DNA of 64,000 nt from Actinoplanes octamycinicus (GTDB lineage Bacteria; Actinomycetota; Actinomycetes; Mycobacteriales; Micromonosporaceae). Positions 8,809 through 16,810 of this stretch are shown in pieces (positions within the stretch are counted from its first letter, which is position 1; the number at the start of each line of letters is the position of its first letter). The position numbers and the translations under genes were made by a program. The notes beneath the pieces are model-generated. The model saw only the letters and a list, made by a program, of their open reading frames with translations. It was not told where the DNA came from and did no database searches. The stretch is taken from NCBI RefSeq assembly GCF_014205225.1, contig NZ_JACHNB010000001.1, forward strand, positions 9,963,501 through 10,027,500. The letters run 5' to 3'.

Positions 8809-9531
8809 TCAATCCCCGTCGGTCACGTCGGCGATGACAACCGTGACGTTGTCCGGACCCCCGCCGCGCAGCGCGAGATCGACAAGCCTCTCCGCGCACG
8901 CCTTGGGGTCGGGGACGATCCGCATCTCTTCCTCGATGGTCGCATCGTTCACCACCCCGGTGAGACCGTCGCTGCAGAGCAGCCACCGATCGCCGCCCTG
9001 CGGCTCGACGATCACGTAGGCCGGGCTGACCGGCTCGCCCTGCAGGACCCGGGTGACGACCGCCCGGCGTGGGTGGCCGGCCGCCTCCTCCGGCTTGATC
9101 AGCCCCTGGTCGACCAGCATCTGAACGTACGTGTCGTCCTTGGTCAGCTGGTTGAGCCGCCCGTCGCGGAGCAGGTAGGCCCGGGAGTCGCCGACGTGCG
9201 CCATCGCGGCCCGCTCGCCGTTGAAGAGCACCGCGGTCAGCGTGGTGCCCATTCCCTGCAGCGAGGGGTCGGCGGCGACCGTCTCGGCGATCCGCCGGTT
9301 CGCCAGTTCCAGCGCCTGGTGCAGCGCGTCCATCTGATGTTCGGTGTCGATCGGGGCGTCGAGCGAGACCATGGACTCCACGGTGATCCGGCTGGCCAGA
9401 TCCCCGGCGGCCATGCCGCCCATGCCGTCCGCGACGACGAGAAGCCGATCACCGGCGTAGTGACAGTCCTCGTTGTTGCTCCGGACGTGTCCTTGGTCGG
9501 TGACGGCCGCCCACCGCAGGTGCAAGGTCAT
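8809..9531 (-). CDS. PP2C-family Ser/Thr protein phosphatase
   Basis: 240-residue cytosolic PPM phosphatase, near the minimal length for bacterial PstP/PrpC enzymes. Metal-binding and catalytic motifs are all present: RSNNED, VADGMGGMAAG, GTTLTAVL, HVGDSRAYL, LCSDGLTG and GGPDNVTVVIADV. The ATG at 9531 is preferred because the protein then begins MTLHLRWAAVTDQGHVRSNNED; a GTG at 9612 directly after the upstream stop would add 27 unconserved residues. It is the last gene of a three-gene unit after the solute-binding and membrane proteins, so it probably reverses a Ser/Thr phosphorylation linked to that sensor. No kinase gene is in view. Confidence 0.94.
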   Translation of the reverse strand: MTLHLRWAAVTDQGHVRSNNEDCHYAGDRLLVVADGMGGMAAGDLASRITVESMVSLDAPIDTEHQMDALHQALELANRRIAETVAADPSLQGMGTTLTAVLFNGERAAMAHVGDSRAYLLRDGRLNQLTKDDTYVQMLVDQGLIKPEEAAGHPRRAVVTRVLQGEPVSPAYVIVEPQGGDRWLLCSDGLTGVVNDATIEEEMRIVPDPKACAERLVDLALRGGGPDNVTVVIADVTDGD

Positions 9532-9612
9532 GGCGTGCAGCCTGCCAGGTCGATGGCTGGCTGTCTGCACGTGGTGGGCGGCATGTCGCACATGTCGTCG
9601 ATGAAAATACAC

Positions 9613-10638
9613 TCAGGCCGGGTCATGGGGCCGCCCCAGGCATCTAGGATCGATTTCGGTCACCTTCCGTGTCGGCGCGATCCACTCCAGCGCCGATGTC
9701 TCGATCGGCCAGCCGCGGACGTCCACGGCGCTCTCCGGCGGGCGCACCGGCTCCGGGCAGAGCGTCTTCGACCGTACCTCGTCGTTCGGGATGAACGTCA
9801 CGTCGCCCAGGCTGTCCAGCATGGTCGTCGCGGTGTCGTCGACCGCGATCAGCTGACCGCGCACCACCTCGCGGACCGGGCCGTCCTTGGGTCCCACCTC
9901 GACCGCGCTGCTGGGCAGCACCGGCGCGCGCAGGAAGACCACGCCGACCACGATCGGCAGGGTCATCGCGGCGCCGATCGCCGGCCAGTGGGTGACCAGC
10001 CGGGCCCAGCGGGCCGGGACCGGGCCGGTGAGCAGCGGGCCGAGCAGCGGCGGCACGGCGAGCAGCAACGCGGTGCCGTACTCCCCCTCGCGCACCGCGG
10101 TGACCACGCCCGGCCAGACGAAGATCCAGGTGAGCAGGCCGACCAGCACCGGGACGCCGATCGTGATCCAGAGCATCACCGGGCGCCGGGCCCGGAGCCG
10201 TTGCACCGCGGTCAGCCCGAGCACCGCGACGACCAGCATCTCCAGCGTCGGGAGCATCCGCAGCTGCCAGGTGAAGCCGGCGATCAGCACCGCGATCAGC
10301 ACCACCCAGTCCGGCATCCGCAGCGCGGCCACCGCGACCATCGACCGGCCGGCGTCGCCCGGCTTGCTCACCAGCAGGATCCCGCCGAGCACCCGCAGGG
10401 CCAGGATCACCGCCGGCACCGCCCAGGTCAGCGTGATGAAGAGGGCGCTGATCATGCCAAGCGGGTTGATGTACTGGACCAGCAGCAGCATGGTCGGCAG
10501 GTCCTGCCGGCTGAGGTACCACAACCGCAGTACCAGCAGCATCAGTGGGAACGCCGGCAGGACGGTGAGCAGCCAGTTCAGCTGCGCGCGCCGCCGGCGC
10601 GGGGCGATCACCGGGCCCTTCACGAAGATGTCGGTCAC
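9613..10638 (-). CDS. Polytopic membrane protein, partner of the anchored binding protein
   Basis: 341 residues with about seven hydrophobic segments across residues 20-255, followed by a roughly 85-residue, probably extracytoplasmic C-terminal part containing Cys and many charged residues. No transporter family signature was recognised. The GTG at 10638 overlaps the stop of the solute-binding gene by 4 bases (GTGA), a sign of tight co-expression. By position it recalls GlnX, the membrane protein that links the amino-acid-binding GlnH to the kinase PknG in mycobacteria and corynebacteria. That comparison is from gene order only; sequence homology was not shown. Confidence 0.75.
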   Translation of the reverse strand: MTDIFVKGPVIAPRRRRAQLNWLLTVLPAFPLMLLVLRLWYLSRQDLPTMLLLVQYINPLGMISALFITLTWAVPAVILALRVLGGILLVSKPGDAGRSMVAVAALRMPDWVVLIAVLIAGFTWQLRMLPTLEMLVVAVLGLTAVQRLRARRPVMLWITIGVPVLVGLLTWIFVWPGVVTAVREGEYGTALLLAVPPLLGPLLTGPVPARWARLVTHWPAIGAAMTLPIVVGVVFLRAPVLPSSAVEVGPKDGPVREVVRGQLIAVDDTATTMLDSLGDVTFIPNDEVRSKTLCPEPVRPPESAVDVRGWPIETSALEWIAPTRKVTEIDPRCLGRPHDPA

Positions 10639-11975
10639 TTCAGCAGGTCCTCCCAGGGGAGCTCCCGCACGTCCGGCCGGATCACCCGGGGCTGCTGGGC
10701 GACCGCGATCGGCACCTTCCCGTTGGCCGGCACCTCGGTCTGGAAGTTCGTCTCGAACGCCTTCTCCCAGCGCTCGTCGTTCGGGTCGGCGTAGGAGCGC
10801 CACAGGGTGAGGTCGACCAGCTTCTTCAGAGCCGGGTTGTCGCCCACGTTCACCCCCCACCGCTCGGTGCCGTCCAGCCCGAGATCCCAGTGGTCGTACT
10901 TGCCCGGATATCGCGCTTTCCACCCCGCGAGGATCGCCGCGTCGGTGCTGACCGCGTCCACCCCCTCCGCCCCGCCCTGGTTGAGCAGCGCGAAGCACTC
11001 GCGGACCCGGTTCTTCGAGATCACGATCGCACCGGCCGCCTTGGGCGCGGTGAGGCTGGTCGAGGTGGACAGGGTGCAGACCCTCTTGCCGGCGAAGTCG
11101 TCCAGCGAGGCGACCGGCTTGTGTCCCCTCAGCGTCATCACCGACTGCTCGGTGTACAGATAGGACTGCGAGAAGTTGACCTTGTCGGCGACCCGCTTCG
11201 GGGTGATGCTGTAGCTCGCGATCACCAGCTGGACCGGCACCCGGTTGCCGTTGACGTCGGTGGCCTGCATCCGCGCCCGGTCCTCGGACTCCATCCCGTA
11301 GAACTTGACCTCGCTGCGCCGGAACCCGAGATCCTCGGCGATCATGTAGGCGATGTCGATGTCGAAGCCGGACCAGATCTTGGTCGCCGGGTCGAAGTAG
11401 GCCGTCCCGAACTGGTCGTCCTTGACCCCGATGGCCAGCTCGCCCCACGAGTCGACGCCGGACTGCGCGCGCAGCTCATCCACCGACGGCGGCCCGCCGA
11501 CGAACAGCCGCATCATGGTCAGCGCGACCGCCAGCACCAGCCCGGCACCCAGCCCGGCCAGCCGCAACGCGGCCATGTTGAACCGCTCTGGCGGATCCGG
11601 CAGCACCTCCGGCTGCTCCAGCGGCACCGGCTCGGTCTGCGGCGGCAACCGCCCCTCGTCGACCGCCTCCTGCACCGCGATGTCCCGCGCCGCGATGTCC
11701 TCCACGGTCCGCCGCTTCAGCGGCCAGACCCGCCTGAGCTGCGGCGGCAGGTCACCGCGCAGGGCGTCGCCGAGCCGGCTGGCGGCATCCCGCTTCGGCG
11801 GGCCCGCCGGGCTCCGCGTCGCGTCCCGCTTCGAGGCGTCCCGTCTCGGTTGATCCGCCGAGCCCCGAGGCGCGTCCCGTTTCGACTGATCCGGGACGGT
11901 GTGCGGGGCTTCGGAAGTGTCCGAGGCCGGCACCCGCCCACCCAGCGGCGTCCCCTCCGTCGAGCTCTCCCCCAT
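10635..11975 (-). CDS. Membrane-anchored solute-binding protein (SBP family 3) with cytoplasmic tail
   Basis: 446 residues. Residues 1-130 are hydrophilic, rich in Arg, Asp, Pro and repeated KRDA, and would lie in the cytoplasm. One membrane helix is at about 134-158 (AALRLAGLGAGLVLAVALTMM). The rest is an extracellular amino-acid-binding fold: LAIGVKDDQFGTAYFDPATKIWSGFDIDIAYMIAEDLG, then VQLVIASYSITPKRVADKVNFSQSYL, both typical of glutamate/glutamine-binding proteins. Usual binding proteins have a lipobox or signal peptide instead; the anchored form with a long cytosolic tail suggests sensing rather than uptake, and no ABC permease or ATPase lies nearby. The ATG at 11975 follows a strong GGGGAGGG. 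Confidence 0.85.
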   Translation of the reverse strand: MGESSTEGTPLGGRVPASDTSEAPHTVPDQSKRDAPRGSADQPRRDASKRDATRSPAGPPKRDAASRLGDALRGDLPPQLRRVWPLKRRTVEDIAARDIAVQEAVDEGRLPPQTEPVPLEQPEVLPDPPERFNMAALRLAGLGAGLVLAVALTMMRLFVGGPPSVDELRAQSGVDSWGELAIGVKDDQFGTAYFDPATKIWSGFDIDIAYMIAEDLGFRRSEVKFYGMESEDRARMQATDVNGNRVPVQLVIASYSITPKRVADKVNFSQSYLYTEQSVMTLRGHKPVASLDDFAGKRVCTLSTSTSLTAPKAAGAIVISKNRVRECFALLNQGGAEGVDAVSTDAAILAGWKARYPGKYDHWDLGLDGTERWGVNVGDNPALKKLVDLTLWRSYADPNDERWEKAFETNFQTEVPANGKVPIAVAQQPRVIRPDVRELPWEDLLK

Positions 11976-12020
11976 CGGCCCTCCCCACTTCTCCCGGTCG
12001 GGCCATCGTGCCCCATCCCG

Positions 12021-12413
12021 TCAGGGAACGGGGTCCCCGGTACCGAACGGGACCCGCGGACCACACCTGCGAAGCCTGGCCGCCGCCAGCCGCAGCCCTT
12101 TGCCCAGCCCATACCGTTCGATCGCGGTCAATGCGTAGGCGCTGCAGGTCGGCTGATAACGACACCGGGTCGGCAGCCGCGGAGACACCTTCCGATATCC
12201 GCGGATCGCCCCGGTCACCATCCGCTCCGTCGGCCGCGCGGTCGATCGATGCCCGAGCAGTGCCACGATCGTCAGCAGCGTGCTCAGCCGGAACAGGTCA
12301 CAGCCGAGAAACCCGAGATCGCAGCATCCGCCATCACAGTCGCATGCGTCGTACCAACGGTCTTTCTTCTGCTCCTCCGGCTGCGGATCATCGGGCACGC
12401 TTTCCACCGGCAC
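12021..12413 (-). CDS. yidD: YidD membrane protein insertion efficiency factor with Cys-rich N-terminus
   Basis: The C-terminal 70 residues are a clear YidD domain: GAIRGYRKVSPRLPTRCRYQPTCSAYALTAIERYG then KGLRLAAARLRRCGP, including the three conserved cysteines. YidD assists insertion of membrane proteins together with YidC. Odd: residues 20-55 add DACDCDGGCCDLGFLGCDLF and a hydrophobic stretch, so this is a longer paralogue (130 residues) rather than the compact protein of the rpmH-rnpA-yidC locus, none of which is nearby. A GTG at 12413 was used as start; a GTG two codons later is equally possible. Confidence 0.85.
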   Translation of the reverse strand: MPVESVPDDPQPEEQKKDRWYDACDCDGGCCDLGFLGCDLFRLSTLLTIVALLGHRSTARPTERMVTGAIRGYRKVSPRLPTRCRYQPTCSAYALTAIERYGLGKGLRLAAARLRRCGPRVPFGTGDPVP

Positions 12414-12617
12414 ATCGTGCCCGATGGATTCAACCCCGCCGTCAGCCGAAACGGCATGATTTCAGCCGCGACCCCGAGATCACATCAAAGATCTTCGGAT
12501 ACGCGCGTCCGCTGGGGTACGGATCGCATGCTCCCGCGCGGGGCGGGTGCGGCGATCAGGACGCTGGCGCGTCCCTAACAATCGCCGCACCCTTCACGGT
12601 CCGCGGCTGGTCACCGA

Positions 12618-12722
12618 AACCCGGTTGTCCACACCACCGCGTCATCCACAAGCCCACCCCCGAGCCCCTGGAAAACCCGCCACACTGTCCGAGGACGGCC
12701 TCCCCCTTGGGGAGGGCGGGCG
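12618..12722 (+). repeat. Dispersed intergenic element, copy 1 (paired TCCACA boxes plus GC-rich hairpin)
   Basis: In the 394-bp gene-free stretch 12414-12807. It holds TTGTCCACA at 12625-12633 and TCATCCACA at 12642-12650 (TCCACA cores exactly 17 nt apart), then AGCCCCT, CCCGCCACA, and a short stem CCTCCCC/GGGGAGG ending in GGGCGGG. The same order and spacing recur at 60752-60858. The boxes match actinobacterial DnaA-box consensus in 8-9 of 9 positions. Confidence 0.65.
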
Positions 12723-12790
12723 GTGAGCGCGTCGGGGAAGACGGGCGGTGAGCGCGTCGGGGAGGGCGGACTGTGAGCGCGTCGGGCAAG
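12715..12790. repeat. 25-bp tandem repeat, three copies
   Basis: Three near-identical units of 25-26 bp (GGGCGGTGAGCGCGTCGGGGA core) directly follow dispersed element 1 and end 18 bp before the treZ stop. They lie in the remaining part of the gene-free stretch 12414-12807, where no credible ORF was found. Confidence 0.75.
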
Positions 12791-12807
12791 GAGACGAGCC
12801 GGCCAGG

Positions 12808-14541
12808 TCAGCGGGAGGTGCGGACCACCACAGCGCTCTCCGGGGGGAGGACGACGCGGTCGCGTTCGAGGACCACGCCCTCGGCGGTGGCCAGCAGGAC
12901 GGCGGACGGGACGGCTCGGAGGCTGACGGTCTGGGCGGTGTCGGCCAGGTTGGCGGCGACGGCGTGGCGGCCGCGGCGGATCACCACGAACTGGTCGCCG
13001 TGCCAGACCTCGACCTCGGAGAGCCAAGGGTCGGTCAGGTCCGGGATCTCCCGGCGCAGCCGGATCAGTTTCCGGTAGAGCGCCAGCATCTCCGCGTGGC
13101 CCGGTTTGCCCAGCTCGGACCAGTCCAGCTTGGAGCGCTCGAAGGTCTGCGGGTCCTGCGGGTCGGGCACGTCGGCCTCGTCCCAGCCGTGCCGGGCGAA
13201 CTCGCGCCGCCGCCCGGTCTGCACCGCGGCCGCCAGGTCCGGCTCCGGGTGGCTGGTGAAGAACTGCCACGGGCTGCTCGCCGCCCACTCCTCTCCCATG
13301 AACAGCATCGGGGTGAACGGCGAGGTGAGCAGCAACGTCGCCGCGACCTTGAGCAGGCCCGGGGACAGGGTGGCGGTGAGCCGGTCGCCGACCGCGCGGT
13401 TGCCGATCTGGTCATGATTCTGCAGGAAGGCGACGAACCGGTGGCCGGGTGTGCGCTGCCGGTCGACCGGCCGCCCGTGCCGCCGGCCGCGGAACGACGA
13501 CCAGGTCCCGGCGTGGAAGAACGCGCCCTCGAGCACCGTGCGCAGACAGTCCAGCGAGCCGAAGTCGCCGTAGTAGCCCTGCCGCTCGCCGGTCAGCAGG
13601 CTGTGCAGGGCGTGGTGCACGTCGTCGTCCCACTGCGCGTGCAGGCCGTAGCCACCGGCCTCGCGCGGGGTGATCAGTTTCGGATCGTTCAGGTCCGACT
13701 CGGCGATCAGCGAGAGCGGCCGGCGCAGCGCGGTGGACAGCGACTCGGCCTCCACCGCGAGCTGCTCCAGCAGGTGCACGGCGCCCTCGTCGTGCAGCGC
13801 GTGCACGGCGTCCAGCCGCAACCCGTCGACGTGGTAGTCGCGCAGCCACATCAGCACCGAGTCGGTGATGTAGCGCCGGACCTCGCCGGAGTCCGGGCCG
13901 TCCAGGTTCAGCGAGCTGCCCCAGGTGTTCGACGAGGACGACAGGTAGGGCGCGAACATCGGGGCGTAGGCGCCGGACGGGCCGAAGTGGTTGTAGACCA
14001 CGTCGAGCACCACGCCCAGACCCTTGCGGTGCGCGGCGTCGACGAACCTCTTCAGGCCGTCCGGGCCGCCGTAGGCCTCGTGCGGGGCGAACCAGCAGAC
14101 GCCGTCGTACCCCCAGTTGTACTCACCGTTGAACGCGTTCACCGGGAGCAGCTCGACCAGGTCGACACCGAGGTCGACCAGGTGGTCGAGGCGCTCGATG
14201 GCGGCGTCGAAGGTGCCCTCCGGGGTGAACGTGCCGATGTGCAGCTCGTAGAGCACCGAGCCGGGCACCTGGCGGCCGGTCCACGCCTGGTCGGTCCAGG
14301 CGAACGCGTCGTGGTCGTAGACCCGGCTCGGGCCGTGCACGCCGTGCGGCTGCCAGGCCGAGCGCGGGTCGGGCACCGGATTGTCGGCGTCGGGCAGCAC
14401 GTAGGAGTAGTCGGTGCCGGGGCCGGCCGACGGCACGTCCAGGCGCCACCAGCCACCGTCGCCCGGCTCCATCGGGTGCTCGTCGTCACCCAGGCGCAGC
14501 TTGGGCGACTTCTCCGGCGCCCATACCTCGAAGGTCGTCAT
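12808..14541 (-). CDS. treZ: Malto-oligosyltrehalose trehalohydrolase
   Basis: GH13 enzyme that releases trehalose from maltooligosyltrehalose made by TreY. 577 residues, normal length. An N-terminal CBM48-like domain (FEVWAPEKSPKLRL, residues 1-85) precedes the barrel. Catalytic set: nucleophile Asp244 in GLRLDAVHAL, acid Glu281 in AESDLND and the transition-state Asp376 in QNHDQIGN; region I is DVVYNHFGPSG, the GPSG extension being typical of TreZ. It is the last gene of treX-treY-treZ, starting 1 bp after the treY stop. Confidence 0.97.
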   Translation of the reverse strand: MTTFEVWAPEKSPKLRLGDDEHPMEPGDGGWWRLDVPSAGPGTDYSYVLPDADNPVPDPRSAWQPHGVHGPSRVYDHDAFAWTDQAWTGRQVPGSVLYELHIGTFTPEGTFDAAIERLDHLVDLGVDLVELLPVNAFNGEYNWGYDGVCWFAPHEAYGGPDGLKRFVDAAHRKGLGVVLDVVYNHFGPSGAYAPMFAPYLSSSSNTWGSSLNLDGPDSGEVRRYITDSVLMWLRDYHVDGLRLDAVHALHDEGAVHLLEQLAVEAESLSTALRRPLSLIAESDLNDPKLITPREAGGYGLHAQWDDDVHHALHSLLTGERQGYYGDFGSLDCLRTVLEGAFFHAGTWSSFRGRRHGRPVDRQRTPGHRFVAFLQNHDQIGNRAVGDRLTATLSPGLLKVAATLLLTSPFTPMLFMGEEWAASSPWQFFTSHPEPDLAAAVQTGRRREFARHGWDEADVPDPQDPQTFERSKLDWSELGKPGHAEMLALYRKLIRLRREIPDLTDPWLSEVEVWHGDQFVVIRRGRHAVAANLADTAQTVSLRAVPSAVLLATAEGVVLERDRVVLPPESAVVVRTSR

Positions 14542-14542
14542 C

Positions 14543-16810
14543 TCACTCTTTCACCAGGAGAGCGACGGGATAGGTGTGCAGCAGCTCGGCAACGGCCAGG
14601 CGATCTCCACCGTAGCTGGCGTTCGTGAACACTTCCGTCCAACTGTGTCCGTCGAGTGACAGCGTGGTGTCGTGCCATCCGCCGTGGCGTGACAATCCGA
14701 CCGGCAGCCGGGTGGCGACCACCACCACGCCGCCCCGGTCGAACGCCAGCACGTGCTCGCCGACCCGTCCTTCGGCGAACACCGGCCGGTACGAGGTGAA
14801 CAGCTCCGGCCGCTGCCGGAGCAGCCGCAGCGTACGGCTGACCACGAGCAGCTTGGCCGCCCCGGTGTCGTCCACCGGCGGCTGCCAGCCGTCGTCGAGC
14901 CGGCCGAGCAGCTCGCGGCGGGCGGCGAAGTCGACCGGCCGCCGGTTGTCCGGGTCGACCAGCGAGTAGTCCCAGAGCTCGGTGCCCTGATAGACGTCCG
15001 GCACCCCGGGCATGGTCAGCTGCACGAGTTTCTGACCCAGCGAGTTGACCCAGCCGGGCGGCGTGATCGAGGCAGCGAAATCGGTCACCTCGCGGTGCAG
15101 CGCCGGGTCGTCGTAGATCTTGTCGACCATCGCCCGCAAGGCCGTCTCGAACGCCTCGTCCGGCTGGTACCACGTGGTGACGACAGCCGACTCACGGGCG
15201 GCCTTCACCGCGTACGCGAAGAGCCTGTCCCGGTCGATCGGCCAGGCGCCGACCGCGACCTGCCAGATCAGATGGGCCAGCGACGGATCCGGGAGCGGAG
15301 CGACCCGGACCCAGCGGCGAACCACCTCGGTCCAGTCGCCGGGCACCTCGGAGAGCACCGCGAGCCGGGCCCGGACATCCTCGCCGCGCTTGGTGTCATG
15401 GGTGCTCAGCGCGGTCATCGTGGCCGGCCAGTCCTGCTGCCGGGACTCGGCGCACTCGTGGAACTCGTCCACCGAGACGCCGAACTTGAGCGGGTCGTTG
15501 CCCACCTCGTTGCGGGCCGCGAACCGGGTCCAGCGGTAGAACGCGGTGTCCTCCACACCCTTGGCCATCACCGCGCCGGTGAACTGCTGGAACCGGGCGG
15601 CGACCTCCTCGGCGGGGTTGCGGAGCCGGGCGGTGAGCTGGTCCAGCGTGCTGATCAGCTGCGGACGCCGGCGGCCCGCCTCGGCCCGGGCCTGGGCGAG
15701 GTAGCGCGCGCCACCCGGCAGGTAGGAGCGGTAGACCGGGAAGCAGGCGGCCAGCTCGGCGAGGCCCTGCGGCGCGGCCTCGATCTCCGGCACGAGCCGG
15801 GACAGCCGCCCGAGCTCGGCGGCGAGCAGCTTGGTGGCGACCGTGCGCTTGGTCTCGTGGACGAGGTTCTGGAAGCTGGTCGTGCCGCCGGTCAGGTAGT
15901 GGTCGAGCGTGTCGAAGAACGCCTCCGTGCCGGCGTCCACGAACACGCCGTTCACCTCGGCCATCGCGTCGTACCCGGTGGTGCCGTCGATCGGCCACCG
16001 GGGCAGCTGCTCGCCCGGCTCGAGGATCTTCTCGATCACCAGCCAGGCCTCCGGCGCGGCGTCCCGCAGCCGCCGCAGGTAGTCCCCCGGGTCGCGCAGC
16101 CCGTCCGGATGGTCGACCCGGATGCCGTCGACCAGCCCCTCGCGGACCCAGCGCAGGATCTCGGCGTGGGTGGCCTCGAAGACCTCCGGGTCCTCGACGC
16201 GCAGCCCGGCCAGCTCGGTGATCGCGAAGAACCGCCGGTAGTTGATCTCGGAGTCGCCGCGGGTCCAGTTGACCAGCTCGTAGTGCTGCCGGTCGTGCAC
16301 CTCCCGGGGCGAGCCGCCGCCGGTCCCCTCGGCGATCGGGTACCGCTTGTCGTAGTAGACCAGCTCGTCGCCCTCGACCTGGAGCTGGTCCAGCGCGTCC
16401 GGATCGTCGGCCAGCACCGGCAGCAGGATCCGGCCGCGGGACCAGTCGATGTCGTAGAAGCTCGCGAACTTCGACTCCCGCCCGTGCTTGAGGACCTCCC
16501 ACCAGGTCGGGTTGACCTTGGGGACGGCCACCCCGGCGTGGTTCGGGACGATGTCGACGACCAGGCCGAGCCCGGCGTTCTTCAGCGCCGCGGACAGGGC
16601 GCGCAGCCCGTCCGGGCCACCCAGGTCCGGGCTGACCTGGGTGTGGTCGACGACGTCGTAGCCGTGCTGGGAGCCGGGCGCCGCGGTCAGCAGCGGGGCC
16701 GAGTAGAGGTGGCTGACGCCGAGGTCGGCCAGGTAGTCGGCCAGCTCGGCGGTGGCCTTGAGCGGGAAGTCGGGGCGGACCTGGACTCGATAAGTGCTGC
16801 TGGGGCGCAT
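14543..16810 (-). CDS. treY: Maltooligosyl trehalose synthase
   Basis: 755-residue GH13 isomerase that converts the reducing-end alpha-1,4 bond of a maltodextrin to alpha,alpha-1,1. Begins MRPSSTYRVQVRPDFPL as usual. Catalytic residues: Asp233 in GIRVDHPDGLRDP and Glu260 in VIEKILEPGE, with SAPLLTAAPGSQHGYDVVD at the start of the barrel and the late motifs KGVEDTAFYRW and MPGVPDVYQGTELW. The ATG shares one base with the treX stop (TGATG), so translation is coupled. The frame is open further upstream inside treX, but that part is not TreY-like. Confidence 0.98.
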   Translation of the reverse strand: MRPSSTYRVQVRPDFPLKATAELADYLADLGVSHLYSAPLLTAAPGSQHGYDVVDHTQVSPDLGGPDGLRALSAALKNAGLGLVVDIVPNHAGVAVPKVNPTWWEVLKHGRESKFASFYDIDWSRGRILLPVLADDPDALDQLQVEGDELVYYDKRYPIAEGTGGGSPREVHDRQHYELVNWTRGDSEINYRRFFAITELAGLRVEDPEVFEATHAEILRWVREGLVDGIRVDHPDGLRDPGDYLRRLRDAAPEAWLVIEKILEPGEQLPRWPIDGTTGYDAMAEVNGVFVDAGTEAFFDTLDHYLTGGTTSFQNLVHETKRTVATKLLAAELGRLSRLVPEIEAAPQGLAELAACFPVYRSYLPGGARYLAQARAEAGRRRPQLISTLDQLTARLRNPAEEVAARFQQFTGAVMAKGVEDTAFYRWTRFAARNEVGNDPLKFGVSVDEFHECAESRQQDWPATMTALSTHDTKRGEDVRARLAVLSEVPGDWTEVVRRWVRVAPLPDPSLAHLIWQVAVGAWPIDRDRLFAYAVKAARESAVVTTWYQPDEAFETALRAMVDKIYDDPALHREVTDFAASITPPGWVNSLGQKLVQLTMPGVPDVYQGTELWDYSLVDPDNRRPVDFAARRELLGRLDDGWQPPVDDTGAAKLLVVSRTLRLLRQRPELFTSYRPVFAEGRVGEHVLAFDRGGVVVVATRLPVGLSRHGGWHDTTLSLDGHSWTEVFTNASYGGDRLAVAELLHTYPVALLVKE

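Noticed and set aside
9532..9612. N-terminal 27-residue extension of the PP2C protein
   Set aside because: It lacks conservation features and a ribosome site; the internal ATG gives the usual PP2C start.
5884..10794. 1636-codon open frame on the plus strand
   Set aside because: It runs antisense across the GGDEF-EAL, PP2C and membrane genes; composition is His/Gln/Gly/Arg-rich and no motif is seen.
12618..12722. Replication origin
   Set aside because: Only two boxes are present and no dnaA, dnaN or gyrB genes are nearby; an oriC would have a large cluster.
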